Shown: positions 46,608 through 58,864, counted from the stretch's first letter. The stretch is DNA of 64,000 nt from Podospora pseudocomata (GCF_035222375.1 NC_085891.1:992001-1056000), one strand, 5' to 3'. The notes: generated by a model from the sequence alone, not told the origin. Numbers and translations are program-made.

Positions 46608-48194
46608 GAGAAAGGCGTTCGGAAGAAGACTCGCCGGCATCAGGGAAAGGGCAAGAAACAGAAGAAGAAGGAGAAGAAGAGGATTGTTGTGAGCTGCTGA
46701 GGATAATGAGGAGGTTGGCTTGGCAGATGAAGATCAAGGGCAATAAACTGGCTGCTAATGGATGGCCTTGAATGCCCGGGTTTAGTGCGCCTTGGGGTAG
46801 CAGGCAGCACCGGCGGTGGTTTTAGCTGGGTGATTGAGCTTGCAGCGGCAGTAGTAACTACGATAGTTATGAGCAGAAAAGCAAAAATAAAACAGTCTGA
46901 ACGAAGGCCGTTGCGCCTGATGATCCACGTTCTCTTCTGTAGAGTTCCCAGATCCATCTCAACAGCTATGGCCCCAGGTGGTGTGTCTGTCAAGGTCGAG
47001 CCGCTTCTCCAAAACAGCCGGATAGGTGGAAGCATGGAAATTCCAGGTACGTACCTAGACCGCGGGAGATGTCATAGCTCTTTTTGATACCATCAGACAT
47101 CTCATCCAATGCCACCAAATTCACTCCCATCCTCCCATACAATTCCCCAGGACGATCCTAAGAACCGGCATGTGGAACATTGTTATCATGCACCCATATA
47201 CCATCACACGCACAAGGCCAAAGCTCGGTCGACGCCCACTGCCCGTTGATGCACCTTGTCGATTGGGATAGAGGTAGGATCTTGTATTTCTACAAGCTGG
47301 AGGTTTACTGGGACTGTTTGGTCAAAGGCCCAGTGCAGTCACTGAAGTTGGTTTGCCATTTCTATAAACAGCTACTTGTCATGTTCTATAATGGATGGTA
47401 TCAGCAATCCCAACGAAGGAAGCTCAAAGAGCTTCATGAGAACCAAGTCCAAGCTCAACCCGTGAAAAAGCATGATATCTCATCCTCGCACATGAAAGAG
47501 ATGAAACCCGTGTATAAGCTTTATTTACCTTCTTCTTGACAATCAAAACCTCCCTATAGTGGTCCCGCGGAGAGAGTAGGAGCTAAGAAGGCTGGACTCT
47601 TTCGGCATTTGATGTCCACGTGGCAGCTTTTCTGGGGAACCCGGCATACCTCGTTATAAAACAGAGCAATTAGTTCGTCATCCATGAATATCTTGCTATA
47701 GGCATCTGTTTATAGTATATCCGTACCGAAACGCAAGAAAGTTCATGGTTGCTCGTAGTCTGTTTATAAGCCGGATTAAGCGGGCGTCCATCTCCTTTAC
47801 ATTTCGTTCGACAATCAGCACTGTCTTCATTTTCCACACCCCCAACAGCATATCTACTCGAACGACGGCCAGGTCGAGAGGAACCACTGCAGTTGGTTAC
47901 AACACTATGTTCACAAACCGCCACGTGCGTTACTTATCATACTTTACCTGATCGATTGATAGCACCACCCCAAGCCCCAGCGAAGAAGCCTTCAGAGACT
48001 GATAGTCCAAGCCTTGACACGTTCAAAGCAAAACATCTGGCACTTGTTAAAATAAAAAAAAAATAAAAAAAAAATAAAAAGAGAGAGAGAGAGAGAGAGA
48101 TAGAGACAAACAACCTCATGTGTGGATATATTGCTTTCATCTACGCGCTTATTTACCCAACTATATATAGCTTCATTCAAAATCCCAAAAAAAA
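46608..48194. other. Convergent intergenic region
   Basis: 1.6 kb between two 3' ends. Includes an A-rich stretch and a GA microsatellite at about 48081-48100. Short frames near 47,670-47,950 on the minus strand show no known domain. Confidence 0.55.
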
Positions 48195-49033
48195 TCAAAT
48201 CTTACTCCCCACCAACCCCCTCAACGCCCCCTTAGTCTCATTCCCCGTGTCCTTGACCAGGTTCACAATCCCCTTGAACTCCGGCACAGCCGCATCCCCC
48301 ATCAGCTCGTAAATCCAGCTCTCACTGCTCGTGACCACCGCCCCGGCCTGCCTCAGCCTCGCAAGCGCGATGGGGACCTCTTCCTTGTTTGTCGAGCTGA
48401 CGCCGTCTGCCAGGACGTAGACTTTATGTCCTGCCGCTAGCAAGTCGAGCGCAGTTTGAGTGACGCAGATGTGGGACTCGATGCCCACGATGGCGACCTG
48501 GGCGGGGGAGGAGAAGACGGGGTCGGAGAGGATGGGGGGGATGAACATGCTGAAGCGGGTTTTGTCGATATCGGCCTTGACGGTTGTACGGGCGAGGTGG
48601 GGTTTGAGCTCGGCGACGGTGTCGCCCAGGCGGGACCGGTTTTGGGTGGTGACGAAGACGGGGAGGGAGAGGACGGTGGAGGCGCGGAGGAGTTTGGAGG
48701 TTGTGGAGATTCTATTTTGGGGGGTGTAAGTATCACTTGCTACATAACTAGATGAAGGGGGTGCTTACACTTTGTCGAACTCGTGGATGGCAGGGCGGAA
48801 TTTCTCTTGGATGTCGCAGACGCTATTGTGGTTGAGTTAGTCGATTGTGAGAACTGGGTGGGCGATAGCCATCTTCATGAGAGATGAGGCGGGAGAGTAA
48901 TGTGCAATTAACATACAAAACAGCTGGGTTTTCTGCATCAATCCATCATCATCAGCAACACGCTCCCTCATGACGGGTCTCAAGAGTAAAACATACGAAA
49001 CCGCCTCTGCGGCGCCGGAGCAGGAGAAGACAT
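48195..49033 (-). CDS. Isochorismatase-family hydrolase (ISOC1/2-like)
   Basis: Four exons on the minus strand (49033-48997, 48932-48917, 48822-48769, 48711-48195) encode 207 residues. The second exon is just 16 nt; the joined start reads MSSPAPAPQRRFQNPAVFVCDIQEKFRP, and every phase closes. The cysteine-hydrolase triad is visible as Asp21 (CDIQEKF), Lys86 (DKTRFSMF) and Cys118 (ESHICVTQTALDLL). Its closest look is to the ISOC1/ISOC2 group, whose natural substrates are uncertain, rather than to nicotinamidase. Introns are 64, 94 and 57 bp. No targeting signal is evident. Confidence 0.88.
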
Positions 49034-49549
49034 GGTCGCCCTGTTGAGTATAGAATACGATCTCGCCTGAGTTGAGATGATTGAAGCTAAAGGTGTAAAT
49101 TGTCTCCCGAGTGTCGGTGTAATTGTCGGTTTGAAGCAAACTCGCAAGCTCATATTATTATGAGATCAGAAGATATGATGACTTCAATTGTCCAGCCATG
49201 AAAGAAATAGGAAAGGGAGCATCGGATCGATGACAGGATTAAGAAAGAGCGGGGCAACGGAACCGACGCCGAGCATGCGGGACGGCCGCGGCCGGCGGCG
49301 CAACACTAACACGCACGCACGTTGGGGTAAACGATTCCGGGGGTGGGACAATGCCGGTTGCCTTCCTTCCCCGCATAAAAAGGGGCGGCGATCTCAAAAT
49401 TGGTGACATGTGGAAATGTTAAGTGGGGGTAACTTCATGAAGGGCTTTAGAGCTCTCATCATCGTGTAAGTCGACTTGTAGAATGTCACCGGGTTAGGGT
49501 TATGTTTAGCCCCTGAATGGAGCCATTATCCTACATCCTGGCCCTGCGG
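49034..49549. other. Intergenic region upstream of the isochorismatase-family gene
   Basis: 516 bp that must include the promoter of the hydrolase gene and the 3' flank of THI6. No gene is seen. Confidence 0.6.
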
Positions 49550-51303
49550 TTAAAGGTCCGTAACCGTCACCTTGGCCCTCTCCAACCACTTCATGTCCCC
49601 ACTCACAGTGGCAGTCCGGATATTGTACAATTCGTCCAGGAAGGCCGAGATGAAGGTCCCAGGCCCCTTGACGTCCTCCCTCTCAGCGGCAATCTCGGCC
49701 GCAATCTCGAAATGCAGCATCGCCGTGACCACAGCCCATAGCTTGTCCTCTTTATGGTGCACAGCCAAGGCCACTGAGATCGCCGTCCCAAGTGTGCACC
49801 CCGTTCCCGTGACAAGACCCAGATATTCGTGTCCATTGGCGACAGTAACAACCGAATATCCATCACTGACGTAGTCCGTCTTTCCAGTCATCACTACCAC
49901 GCTCTGTTCCCTCCTGGCCAACTTCACAACAAGGTCGAGTTTGTTTTCGGGTGTGAGACTGTCGACGCTGTCGACGCCTTTTTGTTGCTCGCCGTCCACC
50001 GCGCCCCAGACCGTCTTGATCTCGCCTTCGTTGCCCTTGATGACGTCGAGGTAGCCGTTGGCGAGGATGGATCTGACGGCCTCCCTCCTAACTGAAGTTG
50101 CCCCTGCACCAACAGGATCAAAAACAACCGGCTGAACGGCCACATTGTAAGCCTGGAGCGCCTTGTAATAGTTCAGCAGCCCCTCGGGGGTGACGGTGCC
50201 CATGTTGACCACCAGCGAACCTCCCAACTTGGACAAATCGGCAGCCTCCTCGCCGTAATTAGCCATGATGGGTGAGCCACCGACTGCCAGAGCGACATTT
50301 GCAGCAAAGTTTTGTACCACCTGCCCCTTCGTCAGTATCATCTCCCCTCAGAATGTGCTTGGAAACATACCAAATTCGTCATATTGTGCGTCAATGGCTT
50401 GGCCTCATGCACCTTCTTGATGATATCCCCCGCCACCTCCAACACCCCCTTACTCGCTCTAGCCCCCATCAGACTGCTGCCCCTGAACTTGTCGGATGAT
50501 TTGACCAGCGTCAGAAGCTCTTTGCTTGCCTCCTCAGGGTCATCGGCAGACATGACGGCGCTGACAACAGCCACACCATTCAAGGTGAGCCACCCTTGCT
50601 TGCCATCAACATGCCGGCTCTGGTACATAATACGTGCGATGTTGTACTTGTTGAGACCGCCGATACAGACGGTTCTGACCTTGTCGTAGTAGCCGGCCGT
50701 CTCCATGGCGGCGAGGATCTCACGAACTCCGGCGGCACCGATGATGGCCTTGGTATTTGTTTTCCTTTATTTTGTCAGTAGTCTACGATCAAGTCGAAGA
50801 GGAGGCTACTCACGTCGGAGTGGCGTATACGGTGCCAATACCCAAGTAGTCGGCTCCGTTTTTGCAGGCGATGAGGGCCTCTTCCACATTGCTGACGGTT
50901 ACTCCGATGATCTTGTCGTCACCGAGTAATTTCCTGGCCGTCTCCAAATCTGTGTTTGTCATTCCGAAGTCAGCAACCGAATAGATGAGAAGGATATCGC
51001 CTCAAAGAACTCACCCATATCATCCTGCCCGATATGCACACCCTCACACCCCACCGCCAGCGCGACATCCACCCTATCATTGATCAAAAGAGGCACATTA
51101 TACTTCTTGGTCAACTCATGCAGCCTCTTCGCTATAGACACCAACTCGCCCGTGTCGGCCGTCTTTTCGCGAAGCTGAACGAGGCTCACCCCTCCACGGA
51201 GGGCTTGCTCAACGACATCAAAAAACCGGGATGGGTCCTTGAGCACGGCGGGTGTGGAGTCAGTTACCAAGTAAAGGTGGTAGTTGACGTGTGGTTTCGG
51301 CAT
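49550..51303 (-). CDS. THI6: Bifunctional thiamine-phosphate synthase / hydroxyethylthiazole kinase
   Basis: Four exons on the minus strand (51303-51015, 50949-50814, 50764-50371, 50320-49550) encode 529 residues. The N-terminal ThiE domain joins the HMP-pyrimidine diphosphate and HET-phosphate halves of thiamine; motifs are LVQLREKT, LLINDRVDVALA and GVHIGQDDMG. The C-terminal ThiM domain phosphorylates hydroxyethylthiazole; motifs are THNMTNLVVQNFAANVALA, VVFDPVGAGAT, VIKGNEGEI and GTGCTLGTAISVALA. This two-domain order is standard for fungal THI6. Introns are 65, 49 and 50 bp. I saw no TPP riboswitch consensus in the leader. The gene is complete, and its start faces the GH30 gene. Confidence 0.95.
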
Positions 51304-52519
51304 CGTGAAAGCAAAAGATTGGATGACAGTTGTGAGATTATCGGGCTGAGATGAGCGGTTGGGGATGTGAGTGAGTGAGTAAGTGACCGACTGAGTGGGG
51401 TCAAACTTTGAGCCTTGAGAGAGAAAGAGAGCGCTTCAAGTGGCGTCACATCTGGCTCTTTCCGAGACGGCTTGGCGGCGGTAGTCACGGCATTGCAGTT
51501 GACAATACAGCTCCTTAAAGGCTCTTTGCTAATTTTGCTCGAGAATCATCATCAAATCTCTCACAGTTCAGTGTCTTTTACTTCCTATCAAGCATTTTCC
51601 ACTCTCTTCCCCAAGGCTCGTTCAAGGGTTAGGGTTGCACATGCCGGATGTAGTTCCCCTTTTCCAATATGTCACTACCCCTTTTCGACCTTGTCACTCT
51701 ACGCCCGTTCCCACACACCCGGACGGACGGGTACTCTGGATATGTAACCACGCAACAGGATACGTCAAGTCATTTATGCCCACGAGGCCGGACGAAAGTG
51801 CACTGATGCACCCCGCAGTTTTAATTCCGAGAGGCGTCCATTGCCGCCTCGGGCATTTATTTTGGACGTTGACTCCTTTTAGAGATTCCTGCCCTCTTGC
51901 CTTCCAACCTGGCGACCGTGGGTAGTACCTGGTTAAACTCGGGGGATGTGGAGGGAGCTGCCCTCCTTCGTGGGCGAAGAAAATGAATTTAACCGCTTCT
52001 TGGGTCATGAACAGCTTACTACATGGCATGGCACTCTAAGAGTCCTGCGGAGAGCGTGCCAGCCAAGATGTTGGATCATATCGAGATATGATGGGGAACT
52101 CCAAGTTGAAAGATCGTGAGTTTCGTGGTGTTGGCTGTTGGAGCAGCTGAATTCCAGGTTGGTAGAAAAGCCATTGCAATGTTTGGCTGTATCTGAGAGA
52201 GACACCACTAGCAACTCTGACTAATACAGACCACCAAATAACACAGCTTCATCATACCATATGTCAAGAGTTCATAGCACAGACGGGTGCTCATAGTACA
52301 GCATGCCGGAAGACGGGCAATTAATATGCCTTATACAAGGTAATATCGACTTCCCCAGAAACGCACCACGATGAGAGGGGGGGGTCAAAAGAGAACAAAA
52401 TTCGGAGCACATGGCAAACACATGCATCATGTATAAAACCGTAAAGAATCCCCTTCCCCCCGAGAGACGACAATCCTAGTTACCACACCCACCATCTCTC
52501 CCCCCAAAGGCCAGCCAAG
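51304..52519. other. Divergent intergenic region, THI6 / GH30
   Basis: 1.2 kb between two diverging genes. It contains a GAGT-rich patch near 51,368-51,390 and the GH30 TATA box (listed separately). No gene is seen. Confidence 0.6.
52432..52438 (+). promoter_or_regulatory. TATA box of the GH30 gene
   Basis: TATAAAA lies 82 bp before the start codon at 52520, a normal distance for a strongly regulated fungal secreted-enzyme gene. Confidence 0.7.
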
Positions 52520-54033
52520 ATGCGCCTCGCCGGAACATTCCTCACAGCTGCGGCTACCATCACCGGCGCCGCTGCTGCCCCTGGCACAACCATCCTCGGT
52601 CCACGCCAGCAGTCCTCCACCATCACCGTCGACCTCACCCGCACTTTCCAGAAAATGGATGGCTTCGGCTTCAGTCTCGCCTTCCAGCGCGCCAATCTCA
52701 TCACGAACATGTCTGACAAGACCAAGCAAAAGGAGCTCCTCGACCTCCTGTTCAACCGCACCACCGGAGCAGGCTTCACCATCCTCCGCAATGGCATTGG
52801 CTCCACACCCAACAGCAACTCCGACTTCATGAACACCATCGCCCCTCGCAATCCGGGGGGCCCAAGAGCTACGCCCCAGTATGTCTGGGACGGTAAAGAC
52901 AGTGGCCAGCTCTGGGTATCCCAACAAGCCGTCCAGCAATACGGCGTGAAGCAGATCTACGCCAGCAAGCACACCCCTAATTCCCCCCCTTTCCCGCGGT
53001 CTCTAACGCTTTCCCAGACGCCTGGTCAGCCCCAGGCTACATGAAAACAAACAACAACGACGCCAACGGCGGCACCCTCTGTGGGGTCCCGGGAGCATCA
53101 TGCTCATCCGGAGACTGGCGACAGGCCTACGCCGACTACCTGGTAGCTTACATCAAGTTTTATGCTCAGGAGGGCGTTCCCATCACCCACCTCGGCTTCC
53201 TCAACGAGCCAGACTACACCGCCAGCTACGCGAGCATGAGATCAGACGGGAACCAAGCAGCCGACTTTATCAAGATCCTCTACCCAACCCTCGAAGCCGC
53301 CAACCTGACCAGCCAACTCGGCATCGCCTGCTGCGAGACGATGGGCTGGGGCAGCGCCGTCAACATGATCAACTCGATTCGCTCTCAAGGGCAAGAAGGA
53401 AGGCTCAAGACTGTGACGAGTCACACTTATACTGGTGGACCGTCAAGCCCGATGAATAGTCGGAACCCTGTTTGGTTTTCTGAGCAATGTGATTTGAATG
53501 GGCAGTGGACGACGTCTTGGTACAGCAACGGCGGTGCAGGGGAGGGCTTGACCTGGGCGAATAACGTGTATTCTGCGGTCGTGAGCTACAACGCGTCGGG
53601 GTACCTCTACTGGGAGGGGGTTCAGTGGCCCAACCCCAACACCAACGAAAAGATCATCCGGGTGGACAACAGGACAAACACTTATGAAGTCTCAAAAAGG
53701 CTCTGGGCGTTTGCCAACTGGAGCAGGTATGTCCGGCCGGGGGCGGTCAGGGTTGGTACGTCGGGGGGTAGCGGGGTGAGGACGGCGGCGTTTCGGAACG
53801 AGGATGGGACGATTGCTGTCGTGGTGATTTCTACCACGGGGAGTGCGGTGAATGTGAGTATTCGGGTTAGTGGGGGGGGGACGCCGATTTATGCGCAGGC
53901 TTTTGTGTCGGATAATACTAGGAATGCGGCGAGCACGCCGGCGACGTTGGGGGCAGACGGGACGGTGAGTGGGCAGGTGGCTGCAAGGAGTATAACTACG
54001 TTTTTTATACTGCCTGGGGCGAGGAAGTCGTGA
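52520..54033 (+). CDS. Secreted glycoside hydrolase family 30 enzyme (probably subfamily 7, xylan-active)
   Basis: Two exons (52520-52964, 53018-54033) encode 486 residues. A signal peptide is clear (MRLAGTFLTAAATITGAAAA). The catalytic barrel follows with MDGFGFSLAFQRANLI near the start, the likely acid/base Glu212 in FLNEPDY and the likely nucleophile Glu304 in WFSEQC. The C-terminal part is a Ser/Gly-rich beta domain. Fungal GH30-7 enzymes act on glucuronoxylan or release xylobiose; substrate preference here is inferred. The intron is 53 bp and uses a GC donor (GCAAGC) with branch point CTAAC; splicing restores YANAWSAPGYMKTNN. Without splicing the frame stops just before 53041. Codons shift from C-ending to G/T-ending near 53,400. 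Confidence 0.9.
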
Positions 54034-54372
54034 GGTGGACGTGATGGAGAGGTTTTGATTTTTGAGAAGGGGGTAGATGAAGCGTATATCTCACATTAAG
54101 CTGAGCAGACAAATCCCTGGCTGCGGTTGAAGACCTGGTCAATCCTTTCGGCCGGCTGCATCCTCCTATGGTGGTGCCAGGGCGACCGACTTCTATGTCA
54201 CACAAGCAGGAAGCCACAACGAACGTCAGGTCATGAGACAGCTTCACAGTAGAGTTTAACAGCATTCTTTTCCCGGCAAATATCCAAAATGTTGCACCGT
54301 TCACGGTTTTGTAAATTCTCATGTATCAAAACAAACCCCCAACGCCAAACCAAAACCCGCCATCCCAACCTC
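54034..54372. other. Convergent intergenic region
   Basis: 339 bp between the GH30 3' end and the minus-strand DUF5672 gene. No gene or RNA is seen. Confidence 0.6.
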
Positions 54373-55969
54373 CTAAAAAGCCGTCAACCCCCTCAAAATA
54401 GGATACTCCCTCCCATCAATCACCTCCGTATCCATCACCCACTCATCCCCCTCCCCCTCTTCCTCCACATCCACCTGCTCCCCATTCTCCAAATACTCCC
54501 CCCTCTTCCACCTCGGGTTACAATTCCCCGGCATAAACTTGGCCGCATCCATCTTCAACGTCATCTTCACCTCGGGACAATAATCCCAAATATGTTTCCT
54601 CAACTCCGGCGTCCCCCACACCTTGCTATGTAGATACTTCCCCCCTCCCCCAGTATGATACCCCATCGGTTCATAAAACCCATGCCGCCAGTCATCGACC
54701 CCCTCAGTATAAGGCTTCACCGGCTCCCCCGCGGTACCATTTACAGGGAACGTCCCGTTAGACGGCAGCTCCTCATCCGGCAGCAACGGCGCCGGCGCAG
54801 TCAAGGCAGGGTCAGGGTTGTTGATATCAACCGTTTTCCCCGAATGCTGCTCCCCAGAAAAGGCACTCGACACGCTGCCGTTGGCCATCATATTTCCGAT
54901 CCGGTGGCCCAGCCTGTCAGAAAGCCAGACATCCTCCGGCTCGGAGCCGTCTTTTCGCGTTTGGTGTTTTAGGACTTCGACAATGGCGCTCACACGGCGA
55001 AGTGAGAGCCCGCCGTTACCACCGTACCGAGCATTCGGCGACCAGGGCGCACCCACCCAGTCGTATTCCAAGAATTCGTTTAGATTCCTTCGTGAGTTTG
55101 CGCAGAGGATGGAGTCGGTCTGGAAGACGAGCAGCCATTCGGCTGGTTGGAGGACCACTTCGTATAACCAGCGGTTGGTCAAGAATCGGGAGATCTCCTC
55201 CTGGGATCCCGTCGTCATGTTGGAGGGGATGTAAGTCAGGTCTAGCTTCCCCGCGGCGACCTGGGAGCGGATGGCGGAGGATTTGTTGATGTGGGCTACG
55301 GATTCGTACGAGCCCATGAAGCGGAAGCGCCAGTCGGGGGGGACCACGCCCATGAAGTGGAGCATGAGGGGGGCGAGGATGGGGTCGGGGCGGTTTTCGA
55401 TTAGGAGGGCGACCTTGGAGGCGTTGTAGCGGCTTGCCTGGACTTGGTAGTGGTGTTTTTGGTTGGTGAGGGTGATGGAGGGGAGGGTGATGAGGGAGGA
55501 TTCGATGGCTAGGTGGGAGAGGTAGGTTGCGAGGGCTCTGTGATGGTGGTGGTGATGTGTTAGTAGAATTTCTGGTGGTGGTGGTGGTGGTGGTGGTGGT
55601 GATGGTGGTGATACTGAACGGATTGCGCTGCACTTACAAGAAAACAAACACTCCTCCCATCAATCGCATCCGCCTGCTCGTCCTCCCCCACAGCGCGCTC
55701 CCTAGCAGCTTCCCCTTTTGCCATGACATGACTACTTTCTCGCTGAAATTCAGCTCCCCGAACGCCGTTCTCTTCTCTGCAAAGTGTTTGTTGAGATAGG
55801 ACACCGCCCCGGAGGCGGATTCTCTGACGCTCCCCGCGCGAGGAGTGTGGTTGTCGAGAAATGATACCGCTTCGGCGGTGGATTCTCTAAACCTAACCAT
55901 GCGCGGGCCGCCACTTGAATTTGAAGCAAAGTCGCGTACCCGGTCCAGGGTCTGCGCAAGCTTGTCCAT
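54373..55969 (-). CDS. DUF5672 family protein, paralogue A (498 residues)
   Basis: Two exons on the minus strand (55969-55638, 55537-54373) encode 498 residues. The first exon gives an N-terminal helical segment and a hydrophobic stretch (LMGGVFVFLALATYLSHLA) that may anchor the protein in a membrane. The rest matches DUF5672, a family thought to resemble glycosyltransferases: YNASKVALLIENRPDP, GVVPPDWRFRFMGS, FQTDSILCANSRRNLNEFLE, WVGAPW and GNGGLSLRRVSAI. A 90-residue insert with several Asn-Gly-Thr/Ser sequons follows. The C-terminal tail is acidic. The intron is 100 bp and carries a GGT trinucleotide tract. The paralogue at 56995-58046 diverges from it across 1 kb. Confidence 0.85.
55573..55613. 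repeat. GGT/GAT trinucleotide tract in intron
   Basis: Interrupted (GGT)n in the intron of DUF5672 gene A. It is outside coding sequence, so it does not affect the protein. Confidence 0.9.
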
Positions 55970-56994
55970 TGTTCGCTGTTGGCGGCTCTCAAGGCACCGT
56001 AGCAGTGGAGAGGACCCTCAGTAAGCCGATCGCGCTATAGCATCTCGGCGGAAAGATGGTCGTCAACCCGTACGTGGTGATGATAATGATGATGATGCGT
56101 GGTATAGACAGATCTCTCGTCAGTCGGAGGGAGAGAAGCAGTAATGCAATGTCTGACACGCGCTATCTACTGCAGTATCTGATTACAAGGGAAAAAAAAG
56201 GGGATGTGATCGCCCCCTTCGCCCCTCCCTGCGATCCTTCTGTTCAGCTGAGAGCCTGGTGAGCGGTACTTGGTTGGTACTCTTGAGGGCTCTCCCGCTT
56301 TCCGACCCAATCCGGAATGGCTGACGAGAGCCTAGGTGCAGTTGATGCAGAGCGGCGCAGCTTCGATTGCTTCGTGGTCGACAGGCTATCGATGCGCGAC
56401 CAAATGTCATGTCTGGCAACCCGAGCACTCCGGTCCGATGCCAATTCGGTTCTGCTTTTGTACCACAATGCTCAGTTGGTGAGAAAAAAGCCGTCGGTGA
56501 TTTCATCATTGTCATTGAGGAAAACAATCCATTAATGACTTAGCCTTTTCCAGCTAGACTTGACCCAGGAACGCGGTCTGACCTGCCAAGACTGCATTCA
56601 TAAATGAAGAGGCGCTGTCCTCCCGTCATCAGTGCTGGGGATGATCTGCAGGATCCCTTATTAATGGCACCAATTCGGGCTTTCAGAGGGCTGATGGTGC
56701 AATTCCGAAAGTCGAAGTCGGGGAAGACCACCGGCAGCGTGTGAGTGGTTGGTCCCCCTCCGGAATGTACCATCAAGGTACCTGCATCCCACTTCTTGCC
56801 TCTCCCTGTCTGTCAGCCTGCATCTCGGTTCGTTTGGAATTTCTTCAATTCCCCTTCGCATCTGACACACCTCGCTGTAATGAACCAGTGAGTCCGTTGT
56901 TGGTACTGTCGTGATCATATCTCCCATCCCATCATGACCTAGGATTTATCCACCGCCGGCCCCAAACTTCCAGCGACGACATCACATTTTCACC
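55970..56994. other. Divergent intergenic region between DUF5672 paralogues
   Basis: 1 kb holding both promoters. Nothing else is recognised. Confidence 0.6.
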
Positions 56995-58046
56995 ATGGCG
57001 ACATCGCTGACATCAGGCGCGTTTCCTGGCCCATTCACCATTACGCGAACCAAGGTCTTCCTGCTGGTTTCCCTGGCATTGACGTGAGCTTATCCCCACA
57101 TTCAAATTGCCAAACCTGAGCAGCCTGCTAATCCGGTCCATTCAGCTGGTGGTTTGCCTCCCTGTTTCCGCACTACAAGCCAGTGATTCAGGAGACGTTC
57201 AAGGCGAGATTAAACGATGCGCTCCTGAAGCTACCATCCATCCAAGTCGACTGGGACACGTCGGTGGAGGTTTCTGAGGCATACAATGCGTCCAAAGTCG
57301 CCATCATAATCGAGCCAAGGCCACTGCCGCATCTTGTACCGCACATCTTGTACATGATGAACGTGGTGCCCCCTGAATGGCGCTTTGTCTTCATAGGCTC
57401 AAAAAGTAGTGTAACGGGCATGGAGGAGTCGGCGGCCGTCAAACACCGCCAAATCATCGGGAAGCTGGACTTGATGGTGCTGCCGGAGCCTTGGGAGATT
57501 GACTCCAAGGAGAAAGTGTTTCGAACACTGACGGATATCCGATTTTACGACGAGTTCTTGCCGGGCGTCGAATATTTGTTAAAGTACGAGGCCGACAGCA
57601 TCTTGTGCGCCAATTCCGAGGACAGCTTGAACGACTGGCTGGATTGGGACTTTGTTGGCGCACCGAGGAGGGCAGATGATCATTTTGCGGGCAATGGCGG
57701 TCTGTCACTTCGACGTGTGTCAACCATCAAGAGGGTGCTCAGCTTCCAAGCCAGATTGAACGACAGCGACCCCGAGGACGAGTGGTTTGGAAAGCGCGTC
57801 TATGTCTTGCCGGGCGCCAAGGTTGCGTCGGGTGTTGAAGAGGCTCTGGCGGTAGAAGACGTCTACCGCGAGGGAGCCATGGGCTACCATGTTCGTGATG
57901 GCGGCAACAACATTGCTGATGCTGTCTGGAAGCAGCCTGAGCAAAGGAAGAAGATATTTCAATATTGCCCAGAGTTGACCATGATCATGGAGATGAAGCT
58001 CGAGAGGCAGCGGTGTCCAGGGGATAAGGGGACGGGTCGCGAATGA
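56995..58046 (+). CDS. DUF5672 family protein, paralogue B (329 residues)
   Basis: Two exons (56995-57083, 57146-58046) encode 329 residues. The N-terminus has one hydrophobic span (VFLLVSLALTWWFASLF) typical of a type II signal anchor. The body shares the paralogue A motifs: YNASKVAIIIEPRP, VVPPEWRFVFIGSKSS, YEADSILCANSEDSLNDWLD, FVGAPRR and GNGGLSLRRVSTI. It lacks the long insert of paralogue A. A GT-A-like acidic motif may be EADS, but catalysis is unproven. The intron is 62 bp, with branch point GCTAATC. The pair probably arose by duplication followed by inversion. Confidence 0.85.
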
Positions 58047-58837
58047 GGTGTTGGTTCGATGAGCTTGGTAGGAACTGGCAACGTTGGAAATGGACCACGG
58101 GGTGGGAAGGTAAAAAGGCAGGATGCATTGGCACGTTACCATGGCGTTGTGGCAATATAATTTCGTATAGGTAGTCTTGGTCAGCAACGGCGTTCTGGTA
58201 GTAGCGGAATTAGTCACTTTTGACATTATTCCACTCGCCTCTTCCCATGATGTATGGGATGGCGACAGGAATTTAAGCTTTTTATCGGTCGATTTCGAGA
58301 CTGAGAAAGAGGGGCACGATGCGCCATCCCATCCACACAATCCCTTCGACACATTTCTTACACTCCTCCGAACCCGCCCAGTTGACTTTACAAGTTCAAC
58401 CAATCCATGCCACCTAATTCATACCTTTTGCATTTCCAACATATAGAGAAGCAACCTTGACGTCCAACCTGCAATCCTCACCCGCCGCGCGTTCCGATTC
58501 TCCACGGCCGTCGTAGACCCGACTTCAGCCAAAATACCCTATGGAGATTGTCGTCCACTTCAGGCGTCCATTCTCCAAATTTATAGCATTCTGCCGCGTC
58601 AGCTCTCGGTACGATTCAACAAGCTTTGTCCAAGAAAGACCAAGAAACCAGATCTGCCGGAAAGCAACCATTGCCTGTGAGGCTGATCGCTACCACCTGG
58701 GCCGATATCCATCTGGTAGCTTCAGGGCATCCGGGAATATTTCCGGTGCTCACACAACTCTTGCTCGCTTTCCAGGGACGTTCTCTCGGGTTCAGACTCA
58801 GATTATGAGCTGTGTTGGAATTCTTTGTGTCTGATCA

Positions 58838-58864
58838 AAGACATGTCATTGCATGACATGTCTT
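58838..58864. repeat. Perfect 12-bp inverted repeat, 3-nt spacer
   Basis: The arms are 58838-58849 (AAGACATGTCAT) and 58853-58864, with TGC between them. It could be a protein-binding palindrome or the stem of a small hairpin. It lies 580 bp before the chitin deacetylase start. Confidence 0.85.

Noticed and set aside
47670-47950. Short overlapping frames on the minus strand, possibly a transposase remnant
   Set aside because: Too short, and no catalytic or DNA-binding motif is recognisable.
51304-51420. TPP riboswitch in the THI6 leader
   Set aside because: I looked for the conserved CTGAGA-type and paired elements before the start and in the introns and did not find a convincing set.
58440-58840. 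Possible small mitochondrial protein (presequence-like RRAFRFSTAV)
   Set aside because: There is no start codon in that frame and no continuing domain; it may be a chance frame or a decayed gene.
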